From Fusibacter sp. A1 (GTDB lineage: Bacteria; Bacillota; Clostridia; Peptostreptococcales; Acidaminobacteraceae), in NCBI RefSeq assembly GCF_004125825.1, contig NZ_QQWI01000006.1, forward strand, positions 62,001 to 126,000: 64,000 nucleotides of DNA, in the 5' to 3' direction. The notes beneath the pieces are model-generated. The model was not told the DNA's origin. It did no database searches and saw nothing but the letters and a program-made list of their open reading frames with translations. The translations under genes and the position numbers were made by a program. Each line of letters opens with the position of its first letter. Position 1 is the first letter of the stretch. Positions 7,282 to 14,544 of the stretch are shown here, one piece after another.

Positions 7282-7974
7282 TTATACAGCCTTCTCTTCT
7301 TTAACGATCAACTTATTCGACTTTGCTTTAATGCCAAAAATTTTAAAGTTGATGTATTTCTCGCCCATTCCAAGCATCCAATCGGCACCGCCTGCCATTA
7401 CGGCAATCAAGACGCTACTTAGGAATGTCATTTCGACATAGTTTGTTGTAATCCCGCGCCATACCGCTCTACCAAGACCGCCTGCTCCGATTAGGGCCGC
7501 CACTCCAGTCAGAGCGATTGTCATGACAACCATGTTTCTGAATCCTGCGAAAATCACTGGGAAAGCAAGTGGCAGTTCAATCTTGAACAACATCTGCAGC
7601 TTGGTGGTTCCCATTCCCTTTGCAGCCTCATGTATGTCCCTGTCCACTTGCTTTATGCCGACCAGCGTATTTCTAACCATAGGCAGAAGCGCATACAGTG
7701 TAAGCGTGATCACCGCGTTCGACGTACCGATGCCGGCAAATGGAATAAGCATACCAAGCATCGCGATGACCGGTATGGTGTAAATCGCATTGACAACTCC
7801 CATGACCACCTTTTCTATCCACGGCTTACTTAAGCATAAGATTCCAATCGCCATTCCCAAAATCGTACTTAAACCGATCGGGATGGCTGAAATGTAAATG
7901 TGTTCTAGTATGCTTTGGGTAAAGAATGGCAATCTATCGAAAAATAAATCAATAACGTCTAGTATGAATGTCAA
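7282..7974 (-). CDS. Osmoprotectant ABC transporter permease
   Basis: 230 residues with about six membrane helices and the BPD_transp_1 coupling loop (EAAKGMGTTKLQMLFKIELP). It resembles OpuCB/OpuCD. Only one permease is present in the operon, so a homodimer is expected rather than the OpuCB/OpuCD pair. The start is TTG at 7974 with GGAG 9 bases upstream; no better ATG is available. It follows the DUF427 gene by 3 bases and precedes the binding-protein gene by 11. Confidence 0.85.
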   Translation of the reverse strand: MTFILDVIDLFFDRLPFFTQSILEHIYISAIPIGLSTILGMAIGILCLSKPWIEKVVMGVVNAIYTIPVIAMLGMLIPFAGIGTSNAVITLTLYALLPMVRNTLVGIKQVDRDIHEAAKGMGTTKLQMLFKIELPLAFPVIFAGFRNMVVMTIALTGVAALIGAGGLGRAVWRGITTNYVEMTFLSSVLIAVMAGGADWMLGMGEKYINFKIFGIKAKSNKLIVKEEKAV

Positions 7975-7977
7975 AAT

Positions 7978-8265
7978 CTACTCCTTTATTACCGATATAT
8001 CTTTCCAAAAGGCGATATATCCTCTGATTTGTACGGCCTTAGTCTTCGGGTCTTCATAAACCCATGCCGCATTTTCGGTCCTGTCCGAACCCGATACCAC
8101 ATGATAGTAGCTTGCAAGTCCTTTCCAGGGACAGGTAGTATGGTGGGTGCTTTCAGTCAAATAGTCAAAATCGACATCTTCCTGCGGAAAATACTGGTTC
8201 CCTTCTATCTCTATCGTTCGATCCGATCTTGCAATCACCTTGTCATGAAACACTGCTTTATACAT
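7978..8265 (-). CDS. DUF427 family protein
   Basis: 95 residues, with no signal peptide or membrane segment. The motifs YHVVSGS, NAAWVYEDP and YIAFWKD, and the TTCPWKG stretch, are those of the small DUF427 proteins, whose function is unknown. A longer frame begins at 8310, but AGGAGTGAG stands before the ATG at 8265. It is the first gene of the osmolyte transporter operon, 3 bases ahead of the permease. This placement is unusual and could mean an accessory or unrelated cytoplasmic role. Confidence 0.8.
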   Translation of the reverse strand: MYKAVFHDKVIARSDRTIEIEGNQYFPQEDVDFDYLTESTHHTTCPWKGLASYYHVVSGSDRTENAAWVYEDPKTKAVQIRGYIAFWKDISVIKE

Positions 8266-8322
8266 AAACTCACTCCTTTCCCCTAATCGATACCCATTGT
8301 CAGTAGCCAATCCACATTTTTC

Positions 8323-8360
8323 TAAAACAAAAAAAAAGCCAAACGCTTTCGCACTTGGCT
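8323..8360 (-). terminator. Intrinsic terminator after the lipoprotein gene
   Basis: An AGCCAA/TTGGCT stem (8337-8360) is followed on the minus strand by nine T and a further TTTT. It lies just past the lipoprotein gene and just ahead of the osmolyte operon. Confidence 0.75.
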
Positions 8361-8373
8361 ACTTTCTTTAAGA

Positions 8374-8661
8374 CTAATTGTCTTTTTTTCTTTTTCTACT
8401 CAACGACAAGCCACCGAATCCACTGATAATTGCCATGTAAAACCCGAAATTATACCACCAACCGCCATTATAAGCCTCATAGATGGTCACATCCGGATCA
8501 AAAATGCTCCATACAAGTGCGATCGGCGCAATCCATCCGTGCCAGATACCGCTTAAGATGCCCGCAGGCTCATCCCTATCAGGTACGCGGTGGGCCATGC
8601 AGCCTGTGAGTACTGTCGAAACAAGTACTAAGATCAAAACTAAAATCAATGCTTTTTTCAT
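8374..8661 (-). CDS. Small membrane lipoprotein of unknown function
   Basis: 95 residues. A lipoprotein signal peptide with lipobox VLTGC is followed by a short acidic segment, two hydrophobic stretches (around GWIAPIALVWSIF and FGFYMAIISGFGG) and the basic tail SRKRKKDN. Some bacterial proteins of this shape occur near peptidases or phage-shock genes, but I do not recognise a characterised family. Two adjacent ATGs exist (8664 and 8661); GGGGG is better spaced for 8661. It lies 33 bases after pepD on the same strand and ends before a terminator, so it is probably the last gene of the fRMsr-pepD unit. Confidence 0.7.
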   Translation of the reverse strand: MKKALILVLILVLVSTVLTGCMAHRVPDRDEPAGILSGIWHGWIAPIALVWSIFDPDVTIYEAYNGGWWYNFGFYMAIISGFGGLSLSRKRKKDN

Positions 8662-8694
8662 CATTTCCCCCTTATTCTGCAATTGTAGTCTTAT

Positions 8695-10134
8695 CTATTT
8701 GATTCTTTTTAAAACCTCTAACAAGAACGTATATACCCTCTCCGTAGAAGATATACTCAAATGTTCGTTTGGAGTGTGCACATCATGCATTTCAGGTCCT
8801 AGGCTGATCATGTCGATGTCGCCAAGTTTTTCAGACAAGAGACCGCATTCTAAACCCGCATGGATCGCATGTACAAGCATTTCCTTACCGTTCATCTCCT
8901 TATACACTTCAATCATCAAATCTCTAATTGGTGATTCAAGACGATATGCCCATTCCGGGTACTCCGCATAAACTTTCACATCCGATTCGATCAGGTTTGC
9001 TATGATCGACATGCGGCTGATAATCTCTTCTTTAAGTGAAGCGACTGAACTTCTTACCGCATTTACAAAGACGATTTCCTTATCGCTTGAAGTCAACACA
9101 CCGATGTTGTTCGAGCTCTCGACAAGACCTTCAATGCTTTGCGACATTGTCTCAACACCTTGTGGAATCAGTCTCATCGCAGTGATTACGCCGTGCAGCG
9201 TCTCATCGCTCCAAATCATGTTCGGTAAATCGATGCGTTCAAATGCGATTGACAGATCAGGGTCTGCCACAGCATATTCGTTCTTAAACATCTCTTCAAT
9301 CGGTTCGAGCGCGGCCATCACCGTATCAACATCCGCATCGGTCACCACCCTCACGGTCGCGAACTTGGCAATGGCGTTCATCTTCTCACCACCGCTCACA
9401 CCAAACACAGCAAGCTTCTCAAGATCGATATGTTCAAGCAAGCGTCCGATCAGCTTAATGGCATTCGCTCTCATCTTATTGATTTCGATACCGCTATGAC
9501 CGCCTTTTAGACCTTTGATGGTAATCGCATACGCGCCTGGAAGTTCGTGACTGATCCACTTCACAGGCACCGTGATGTCAACATTGGCGCCACCCGCATT
9601 AGATGCTAGTAAAACACCTTCTTCTTCCGAATCGAGGTTGATCAGAATGTCCCCTTCCACATGCGAAGGATCAAGACCGATAGCTCCATCCATACCCGTT
9701 TCTTCAGCGGCAGTGACAAGTGCCGTGATTTGAGGATGCTCGATTGTCTTATCTTCTAAAACGGCAAGTGTCATCGCAACTGCGATTCCATTGTCGGCAC
9801 CTAGTGTCGTATCCTTCGTTCTGATATAGTCTCCATCGACAACTAGTTCGATAGGATCTGTTTCAAAATTATGGGCAGAACCTTCTTTTTTAGTACAAAC
9901 CATGTCCATATGCCCCTGTAGAATCACTTTAGGAGCTGATTCATAACCTGCAGTTGCTGGTTTTTTGATAATGACATTCATACAAGGCTCTTGGATAACT
10001 TCTAGTCCTAGCTCATTTGCTACAGAAACCAAATAATCCGATACCGCTTTCTCATTTCCCGATTCCCTAGGAATCATCGACAACTGTTCAAAATAATAAA
10101 GTACTCTTTCCGGCTTTAATCCATTAAGTATCAT
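8695..10134 (-). CDS. pepD: Aminoacyl-histidine dipeptidase (peptidase D, M20C)
   Basis: 479 residues, the usual length of PepD. Two-zinc M20 motifs are present: LQGHMDMVC, the bridging Asp in TLGADNGIAVA, the catalytic EE in AAEETGMDGA, Asp in LINLDSEEE, and a late His in HAIHAGLECG. The lid domain carries GHSGIEI. It hydrolyses Xaa-His and other dipeptides in the cytoplasm for amino-acid recovery. GGAG with a 6-base spacer sets the ATG. It sits 10 bases after the GAF-domain gene, in one operon. Confidence 0.93.
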   Translation of the reverse strand: MILNGLKPERVLYYFEQLSMIPRESGNEKAVSDYLVSVANELGLEVIQEPCMNVIIKKPATAGYESAPKVILQGHMDMVCTKKEGSAHNFETDPIELVVDGDYIRTKDTTLGADNGIAVAMTLAVLEDKTIEHPQITALVTAAEETGMDGAIGLDPSHVEGDILINLDSEEEGVLLASNAGGANVDITVPVKWISHELPGAYAITIKGLKGGHSGIEINKMRANAIKLIGRLLEHIDLEKLAVFGVSGGEKMNAIAKFATVRVVTDADVDTVMAALEPIEEMFKNEYAVADPDLSIAFERIDLPNMIWSDETLHGVITAMRLIPQGVETMSQSIEGLVESSNNIGVLTSSDKEIVFVNAVRSSVASLKEEIISRMSIIANLIESDVKVYAEYPEWAYRLESPIRDLMIEVYKEMNGKEMLVHAIHAGLECGLLSEKLGDIDMISLGPEMHDVHTPNEHLSISSTERVYTFLLEVLKRIK

Positions 10135-10144
10135 CTTTTTCTCC

Positions 10145-10618
10145 TTAGTTAAGTCCTTGCCAGTCAGTACCCTCTACCAGCACCTTTAGTATCTCTTCAA
10201 GACCTTTTTTATCCTCGTCATCAAATCGCTCCAGTGTGGGACTATCCACATCTAAAACGCCCAGTAGGCGATCACCGTCAAAAATAGGTACGACGATTTC
10301 ACTTTGCGATATGATATCACAGACGATATGCCCTGGGAATTCATGCACATTGGGAACTATGATTGTTTCTCCTTTTTCGGCACTAGTGCCGCAAACACCC
10401 TTACCCATGCTGATTCTAGACACGGCGGGGTTTCCCCAGAATGGTCCGAGCACAAGCTCGTCGTTTCTATGTAGATAAAAACCTATCCAATTCAAATCGT
10501 CTATTAATTTTCCGAACAATTGAGCCGAATTGCTTAAGTTCGCAAGCCAGTCTCTTTCATTTGCAATTTGAGATTCCAATCGTTTCAATACTTTTCTATA
10601 TTGCTCCCTTTTTTGCAT
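10145..10618 (-). CDS. GAF-domain protein, free methionine-R-sulfoxide reductase-like
   Basis: 157 residues of the fRMsr/YtsP GAF family: NWIGFYL, GPFWGNPA, GKGVCGTSA and GHIVCD.ISQSEIVVP. In E. coli fRMsr three cysteines (84, 94, 118) take part. Here the equivalents of 94 and 118 are C76 and C100 at matching spacing, but the first position is V66. Reductase activity could persist through the remaining pair or be changed. The start is the ATG at 10618 with GGAGG upstream, rather than the TTG just before it. It is the first gene of the fRMsr-pepD-lipoprotein unit. Confidence 0.82.
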   Translation of the reverse strand: MQKREQYRKVLKRLESQIANERDWLANLSNSAQLFGKLIDDLNWIGFYLHRNDELVLGPFWGNPAVSRISMGKGVCGTSAEKGETIIVPNVHEFPGHIVCDIISQSEIVVPIFDGDRLLGVLDVDSPTLERFDDEDKKGLEEILKVLVEGTDWQGLN

Positions 10619-10700
10619 CAAGCTACCTCCAGCACTACTTTGACTATACCATCCACATCATTATAACGTTTTCCTATCGAATCGTACACCCTGCATAAGG

Positions 10701-10751
10701 ACTTTCATTTTTGAAAGTTTAGCACTTTCAAAGCGATGTATATGCTATAAT
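10701..10751 (+). promoter_or_regulatory. Deoxynucleoside kinase promoter with overlapping palindromes
   Basis: An extended -10 box (TGC then TATAAT, 10746-10751) has no good -35. Two palindromes share one arm immediately upstream: ACTTTCA/TGAAAGT (10701-10718, 4-base spacer) and TGAAAGT/ACTTTCA (10712-10730, 5-base spacer). The second covers the -35 position. Three copies of one heptamer here suggest a repressor operator. Confidence 0.5.
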
Positions 10752-10782
10752 ACATAAGTATGTCAAAAGAAGAGGGAATACT

Positions 10783-11478
10783 ATGTTTACATCTACAGAG
10801 AAAAAGAGATACAAATCAAAAGGAGAAGTTTGTAATATGTCAATTGTAATCGATGGCATTATCGGTGCCGGTAAAAGCACAGTCGCCAGTTTTTTAAGTG
10901 AAACGTTCGACATGCCTATGTTTGAAGAATTAAAGGACGATGGGTCCAATTCACTTGCCCAGCGTATGCTTGATAGATTTTATGAAGACCAGTCCAGATG
11001 GAGTGCGATCATCCAGGTCATGTTCCTAAACGACCGGTTTAAAGATATAAAAAAAATCGAAGCGATGAACCAGCCTGCGATTATAGACCGATCGATCTAC
11101 GGCGACGAGATTTTCGCTAAAACCATCCATGATAGGGGCAACATGACTGAGGATGAGTTCGTCATCTACAGAGACCTGCTACATAACATGCTGCAGCACA
11201 TCAAAGCACCGAGACTGCTTGTCTACATTGACGTGTCTGTCGATACAGCGATGGATAGGATCAACAAACGCGCACGATCTACAGAAGCCGACTTGATTCC
11301 AAGAGACTATATGGAGGACCTTAGAAGAAACTACGAAGCATGGTTTAACGCATACGACCTAAGTCCGAAAATCAAAATCGATCTGAACGATAGCTTAGTG
11401 TGCGAACAGGGGATCCTTAAGCCCGAAAAGAAAAAAGCTCTGTTAGAAGCTTTCAAGCCCTTCCTTACCTATAAGTAA
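10783..11478 (+). CDS. Deoxynucleoside kinase (dGK/dCK/dAK family)
   Basis: 231 residues. P-loop GIIGAGKST, the DRS motif (IDRSIYGDEIFAK), and the ERS/lid-like segment RINKRARSTEADLIP are those of the deoxyadenosine/deoxyguanosine kinase family. The enzyme phosphorylates salvaged deoxynucleosides in the cytoplasm. The start at 10783 has GAGGG 6 bases upstream. An in-frame ATG at 10837, with AGGAG 11 bases upstream, would give MSIVIDG, the more usual family N-terminus. The first 18 residues may thus not be translated. It is a single gene with its own promoter and converges on the flippase-like gene. Confidence 0.85.
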   Translation: MFTSTEKKRYKSKGEVCNMSIVIDGIIGAGKSTVASFLSETFDMPMFEELKDDGSNSLAQRMLDRFYEDQSRWSAIIQVMFLNDRFKDIKKIEAMNQPAIIDRSIYGDEIFAKTIHDRGNMTEDEFVIYRDLLHNMLQHIKAPRLLVYIDVSVDTAMDRINKRARSTEADLIPRDYMEDLRRNYEAWFNAYDLSPKIKIDLNDSLVCEQGILKPEKKKALLEAFKPFLTYK

Positions 11479-11484
11479 AGTCTA

Positions 11485-11517
11485 AAAGGTTGCCCCTGTC
11501 ACTAGGAGGCAACCTTT
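11485..11517. terminator. Bidirectional terminator hairpin between convergent genes
   Basis: A 10-bp stem (AAAGGTTGCC with GGCAACCTTT, loop of 13) lies between the kinase and the convergent flippase-like gene. T-runs are short on both sides. The final codons of the minus-strand gene lie inside one arm. Confidence 0.6.
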
Positions 11518-12563
11518 CTGTTTATTAAGTGTATTTGCTTGTTGGCATTTGCGTCAAAACTGTTTTTACCCGTTATGTAGAGTGTCGCAAGACCGCTTAC
11601 GAGCAAATTGAGATAGTAGCTGATACCTCTCCAGACAAGCACCCCGCCGGCAACCGTTCCCGGTGGAAACAAACTGTTGAAAATGATGAAGAACCCGCCT
11701 TCTGCCACTCCGGTGCTTCCGGGAGTTGGAATTAAGGAGATTGACATATAAAGCACCGACTGCAGTGCAAGAATCTCTACAAATGATTTATCCTGCTGCC
11801 CGAAAGCCCTGTATACGAAGTAGGTCATACCAAAATAGGCGGTGAGCTGCATCAAGGTCATAAGACTCATTTTCATAACTACCTTCTTATCTACAAACAG
11901 ACATCTTGTCTTATGTGTGAACTCATCGATAGTCTCCACATACTTCATTTGCTTTGTCTTGATTTTCAGTTCTGACACTTTAAGGATTCTTAAGGCTCCA
12001 AGCAGTCTGCAGGTAATGGTCTTGACAAAAGACGGTTTGAAAACCATTAAAAGCAGCACACCGAGTCCAATCACATTAAAGATCAGACCGATTGCGATTA
12101 ACCCATAGGATTTTGTCAAGTAGACCAAGATATTTGACCATTCAAGCGCTACCAGAAACAAAGAAAACACTGTCACGCCAATCTGGAAGTATAAGAATTT
12201 ATTCAGCAGGACAGCCGTTGAATGGGTCGCTTTTACTCCGTCCTTCACCATCGAAATCAGTTGCATCGGTTGACCACCGCTTGCAAATGGTGTGATGAGC
12301 GAATAGAACTGCCCTACGAACATCGACTTGATAGAAACAGAAAAAGGCGTGATCCGCCTTTTGAAGTTGACTAAGACATCAAGCATGCAAGCCTCTAGAA
12401 ACAGATAAGTCCCCATGGACACCACTGCGCACAAAACAAATGCCATATCTAAACGCTTAACGACTTCAAGAATTTGTTGTGGAGCGCTGTTCTTAAAGAT
12501 AAGAGTGCTGGTGAACAGTATCAGACCTATCAGAAGCATTGAGTTAATCACTTTTTTTCTCAA
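11502..12563 (-). CDS. Flippase-like integral membrane protein (UPF0104, LPG-synthase TM-domain family)
   Basis: 353 residues with about seven or eight membrane helices. The PTPGSTGVAEGG motif and PFASGGQPMQLI stretch are typical of the family that includes the N-terminal flippase half of MprF. A GTG at 12593 opens a longer frame. The likelier start is TTG at 12563, which overlaps the upstream stop (TTGA) with AGGTAGGTG just ahead. It is the second gene after the UgtP-like glycosyltransferase, so moving the glycolipid product across the membrane is a reasonable guess. The 3' end runs into the shared terminator hairpin. Confidence 0.8.
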   Translation of the reverse strand: MRKKVINSMLLIGLILFTSTLIFKNSAPQQILEVVKRLDMAFVLCAVVSMGTYLFLEACMLDVLVNFKRRITPFSVSIKSMFVGQFYSLITPFASGGQPMQLISMVKDGVKATHSTAVLLNKFLYFQIGVTVFSLFLVALEWSNILVYLTKSYGLIAIGLIFNVIGLGVLLLMVFKPSFVKTITCRLLGALRILKVSELKIKTKQMKYVETIDEFTHKTRCLFVDKKVVMKMSLMTLMQLTAYFGMTYFVYRAFGQQDKSFVEILALQSVLYMSISLIPTPGSTGVAEGGFFIIFNSLFPPGTVAGGVLVWRGISYYLNLLVSGLATLYITGKNSFDANANKQIHLINRKVAS

Positions 12564-13666
12564 TTGACACCTACCTTGGACTGATTCATCCACTTGCCTA
12601 TTTGGATAAAGGCTTCATCTCTTTGGGTATTGGTCTTAAAATCATTCATCTTGCTGATAATGGAATTAAACTGCGCGTCATCATTTAACATCAGATCCAT
12701 CTTGCTGATCATTTCGGACTGATTTTTAAAGGTTTCGCCGAAACCGTATTTGTTGATGAACTCGATATTGAAGACCTCCTGACCGACCTTTGAAGGTTGT
12801 ATCAGCATGGGGAGATTGCTTTCTATCGCTTCAAATATGGTCGCCCCGCCAGGTTTTGTGATTATCAGGTCCGACTGCTTCATGATTTGAGCGATATTTT
12901 GTGTGTATCCTATCACATGAATGTTTTCTGGAATCTTCATCGCGCTAAGTTTTCTAAACAGCTCCACGTTCTTTCCTGTGACCACTGTAAATTGATAAGG
13001 AAGCTCACCAAGCGTCTCGATAGTCTTCTGAGTAAAACTTAGTTTTCCCATGGCCGAACTCATCATCAGGACGTTTTTAATGGATCTTACACCTTCATGG
13101 TCGCTATCAAACGCTTCCATTACAGGAACGCCAGTGATGAATACCTGTCTTGAGCTGATACCCTTTTCAATAAGCGCGTTTTTCACATCCTGTGCGGGAA
13201 CACAGTACATGTCTGTACTTTCATTGATCCATTCCCAACCAGCCACCACATCCGTAATCACAGTCACCGATTTGATGGACGCATCTGTTTTTTCCTTATA
13301 ATTAGACACGAATTGGGCGCATGTCGGAAACACCGAGATGATCATCTTCGGCTTAAGGTTCTGAACATATTTTTCAAATCGTTTGTAGTAAAGTTTAAGC
13401 ATCAACTCATCTACGACGTTTTCTTTAGTATTTCTTAAATGATACAGTCCATTATATAGTGGCAGTTTTGATCTTGTAAGCAAGTTGTATGTCTCAAACA
13501 AATATTCTTTTAGTTTTGGCGTAGTAATACTGAATAAATCTTCAGAAACCACCGACATATCGGGAAAAAGACTTTCAATTTTCTCAATAAGCGCATTGGT
13601 CGCCGAATTGTGACCGTTTCCGAAAGAGGCAGTCAGTATTAGCACATCACATGTATTTCTTTCCAT
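12560..13666 (-). CDS. Diacylglycerol glycosyltransferase, UgtP/MGDG-synthase-like
   Basis: 368 residues. N-terminal MGDG-synthase domain with SFGNGHNSA (acceptor-side GxGH motif), then a GT28-like C-terminal domain with TKPGGATIFEA, a nucleotide-sugar binding motif. It is a peripheral membrane enzyme that adds hexose to diacylglycerol, making membrane glycolipid or a lipoteichoic acid anchor. A longer frame starts at 13714, but GGAGG with a 5-base spacer marks the ATG at 13666. A possible promoter lies at 13746-13774. It is translationally coupled to the flippase-like gene. The exact sugar is not determined. Confidence 0.85.
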   Translation of the reverse strand: MERNTCDVLILTASFGNGHNSATNALIEKIESLFPDMSVVSEDLFSITTPKLKEYLFETYNLLTRSKLPLYNGLYHLRNTKENVVDELMLKLYYKRFEKYVQNLKPKMIISVFPTCAQFVSNYKEKTDASIKSVTVITDVVAGWEWINESTDMYCVPAQDVKNALIEKGISSRQVFITGVPVMEAFDSDHEGVRSIKNVLMMSSAMGKLSFTQKTIETLGELPYQFTVVTGKNVELFRKLSAMKIPENIHVIGYTQNIAQIMKQSDLIITKPGGATIFEAIESNLPMLIQPSKVGQEVFNIEFINKYGFGETFKNQSEMISKMDLMLNDDAQFNSIISKMNDFKTNTQRDEAFIQIGKWMNQSKVGVN

Positions 13667-13745
13667 AATAACCTCCAATGACATCATGAATAACATGAGT
13701 TCATGAATAATCATATCTTACTTACCTTATCTGAATCTTACGCAT

Positions 13746-13774
13746 AGATTAAATGTCTATTAGAATCCTTACAA
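13746..13774 (-). promoter_or_regulatory. Candidate sigma-A promoter for the glycolipid operon
   Basis: The minus strand reads TTGTAA, 17 bases, TAATCT. It ends about 80 bases before the UgtP-like start. Confidence 0.4.
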
Positions 13775-13857
13775 GTTCGTAATTAGTCTATCATATGAAA
13801 ACGTTTGTGAAGTATTCAAAATTCTTACAAATTCATTACATTTGCCATCGCCTCTTC

Positions 13858-13883
13858 AAAAATAATAGGAGGCCTAGGCCTCC
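13858..13883 (-). terminator. Terminator with the stop codon at its centre
   Basis: A perfect 16-base palindrome (GGAGGCCTAGGCCTCC, 13868-13883) is followed on the minus strand by TATTATTTTT. The TAG stop of the small basic protein lies in the middle of the palindrome, so termination structure and end of translation coincide. Confidence 0.65.
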
Positions 13884-14068
13884 CACTTGTCATATTCGTC
13901 TAATTCTCCTTCTTCGTATGCTTTCGTCCAGTTGGTATGTCTTTTGGATTTTTGAGATCCTTTGCCATGATGTTTGATTTGACCTTCCTTGTTGGGACGC
14001 TTATGTTTCTTCTCTTGAATGATTCTATTCGCCTTAATACTCTTTTCAACATGATCTTCGCGCAACAC
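13874..14068 (-). CDS. Small basic protein of unknown function
   Basis: 64 residues, mostly charged: Lys/Arg-rich first two thirds (KKHKRPNKEGQIKHHGKGSQ) and an acidic tail (EEGELDEYDKWEA). No membrane segment or recognised family; it looks disordered and might bind nucleic acid or the ribosome. AGGAGGG stands 8 bases before a GTG at 14068, while an ATG at 14089 is upstream of that site. The coding case rests on the ribosome site, the fitted terminator and the biased composition. Confidence 0.6.
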   Translation of the reverse strand: MLREDHVEKSIKANRIIQEKKHKRPNKEGQIKHHGKGSQKSKRHTNWTKAYEEGELDEYDKWEA

Positions 14069-14242
14069 TAAAAAATCCCTCCTAATCATTTGTTACTTAT
14101 AAAATACCCCAGCCATAATGGAATAAACATCATTTGATTAGATTTAATTCACGTTACTCTAATCCCACTTTAATGAAGGTCACATATTCTTTTAAAAATC
14201 AAAAGATATACTCAATGTATCGAATAACACAGGAGGTATCAC

Positions 14243-14452
14243 ATGGGTACATTAATCGGATTATTAATCATCTTCTTGCTTGTCAAGGTCGCTTTTTCAA
14301 TAACATCGGTGCTGATCAGAGTCTTACTTGCCATTATAGGTGTTGCAATCGCCATATCACTGATCCCGGCACTCATCGCAATAGCAATCCCATTCATGCT
14401 CTTCGGATTCGCACTTGCCATCATCGGAGTCGTCTTCAAAGCCATATTCTAA
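14243..14452 (+). CDS. Small hydrophobic membrane protein of unknown function
   Basis: 69 residues, almost entirely Ile, Leu, Val, Ala and Phe, forming two or three membrane helices with a single Lys and a single Arg inside. AGGAGG with a 6-base spacer precedes the ATG, and a strong terminator follows. No family is recognised; possibilities include a stress membrane peptide or a phage-shock-type small protein. Overlapping frames on both strands are ignored because only this one has a ribosome site. Confidence 0.65.
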   Translation: MGTLIGLLIIFLLVKVAFSITSVLIRVLLAIIGVAIAISLIPALIAIAIPFMLFGFALAIIGVVFKAIF

Positions 14453-14484
14453 CCGACCTAACATACCAACCTTACCGAACACAT

Positions 14485-14520
14485 AAAAAAACTTGATTCC
14501 CAAAAGAATCAAGTTTTTTT
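14485..14520. terminator. Strong bidirectional terminator
   Basis: An AAAACTTGATTC/GAATCAAGTTTT stem with a 6-base loop is flanked by an A-run on one side and a T-run on the other. It serves the small membrane protein gene (plus) and mnmA (minus). Confidence 0.85.
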
Positions 14521-14544
14521 ACATCATTTATCCTTAATCACCAA

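Noticed and set aside
10728..10949. Minus-strand frame over the kinase start
   Set aside because: No ribosome site; it is antisense to the P-loop codons of a clear kinase gene.
14134..14496. Longer plus-strand frame overlapping the small hydrophobic gene
   Set aside because: No ribosome site, low-complexity reading, and it overlaps a frame that has a strong AGGAGG start and a fitting terminator.
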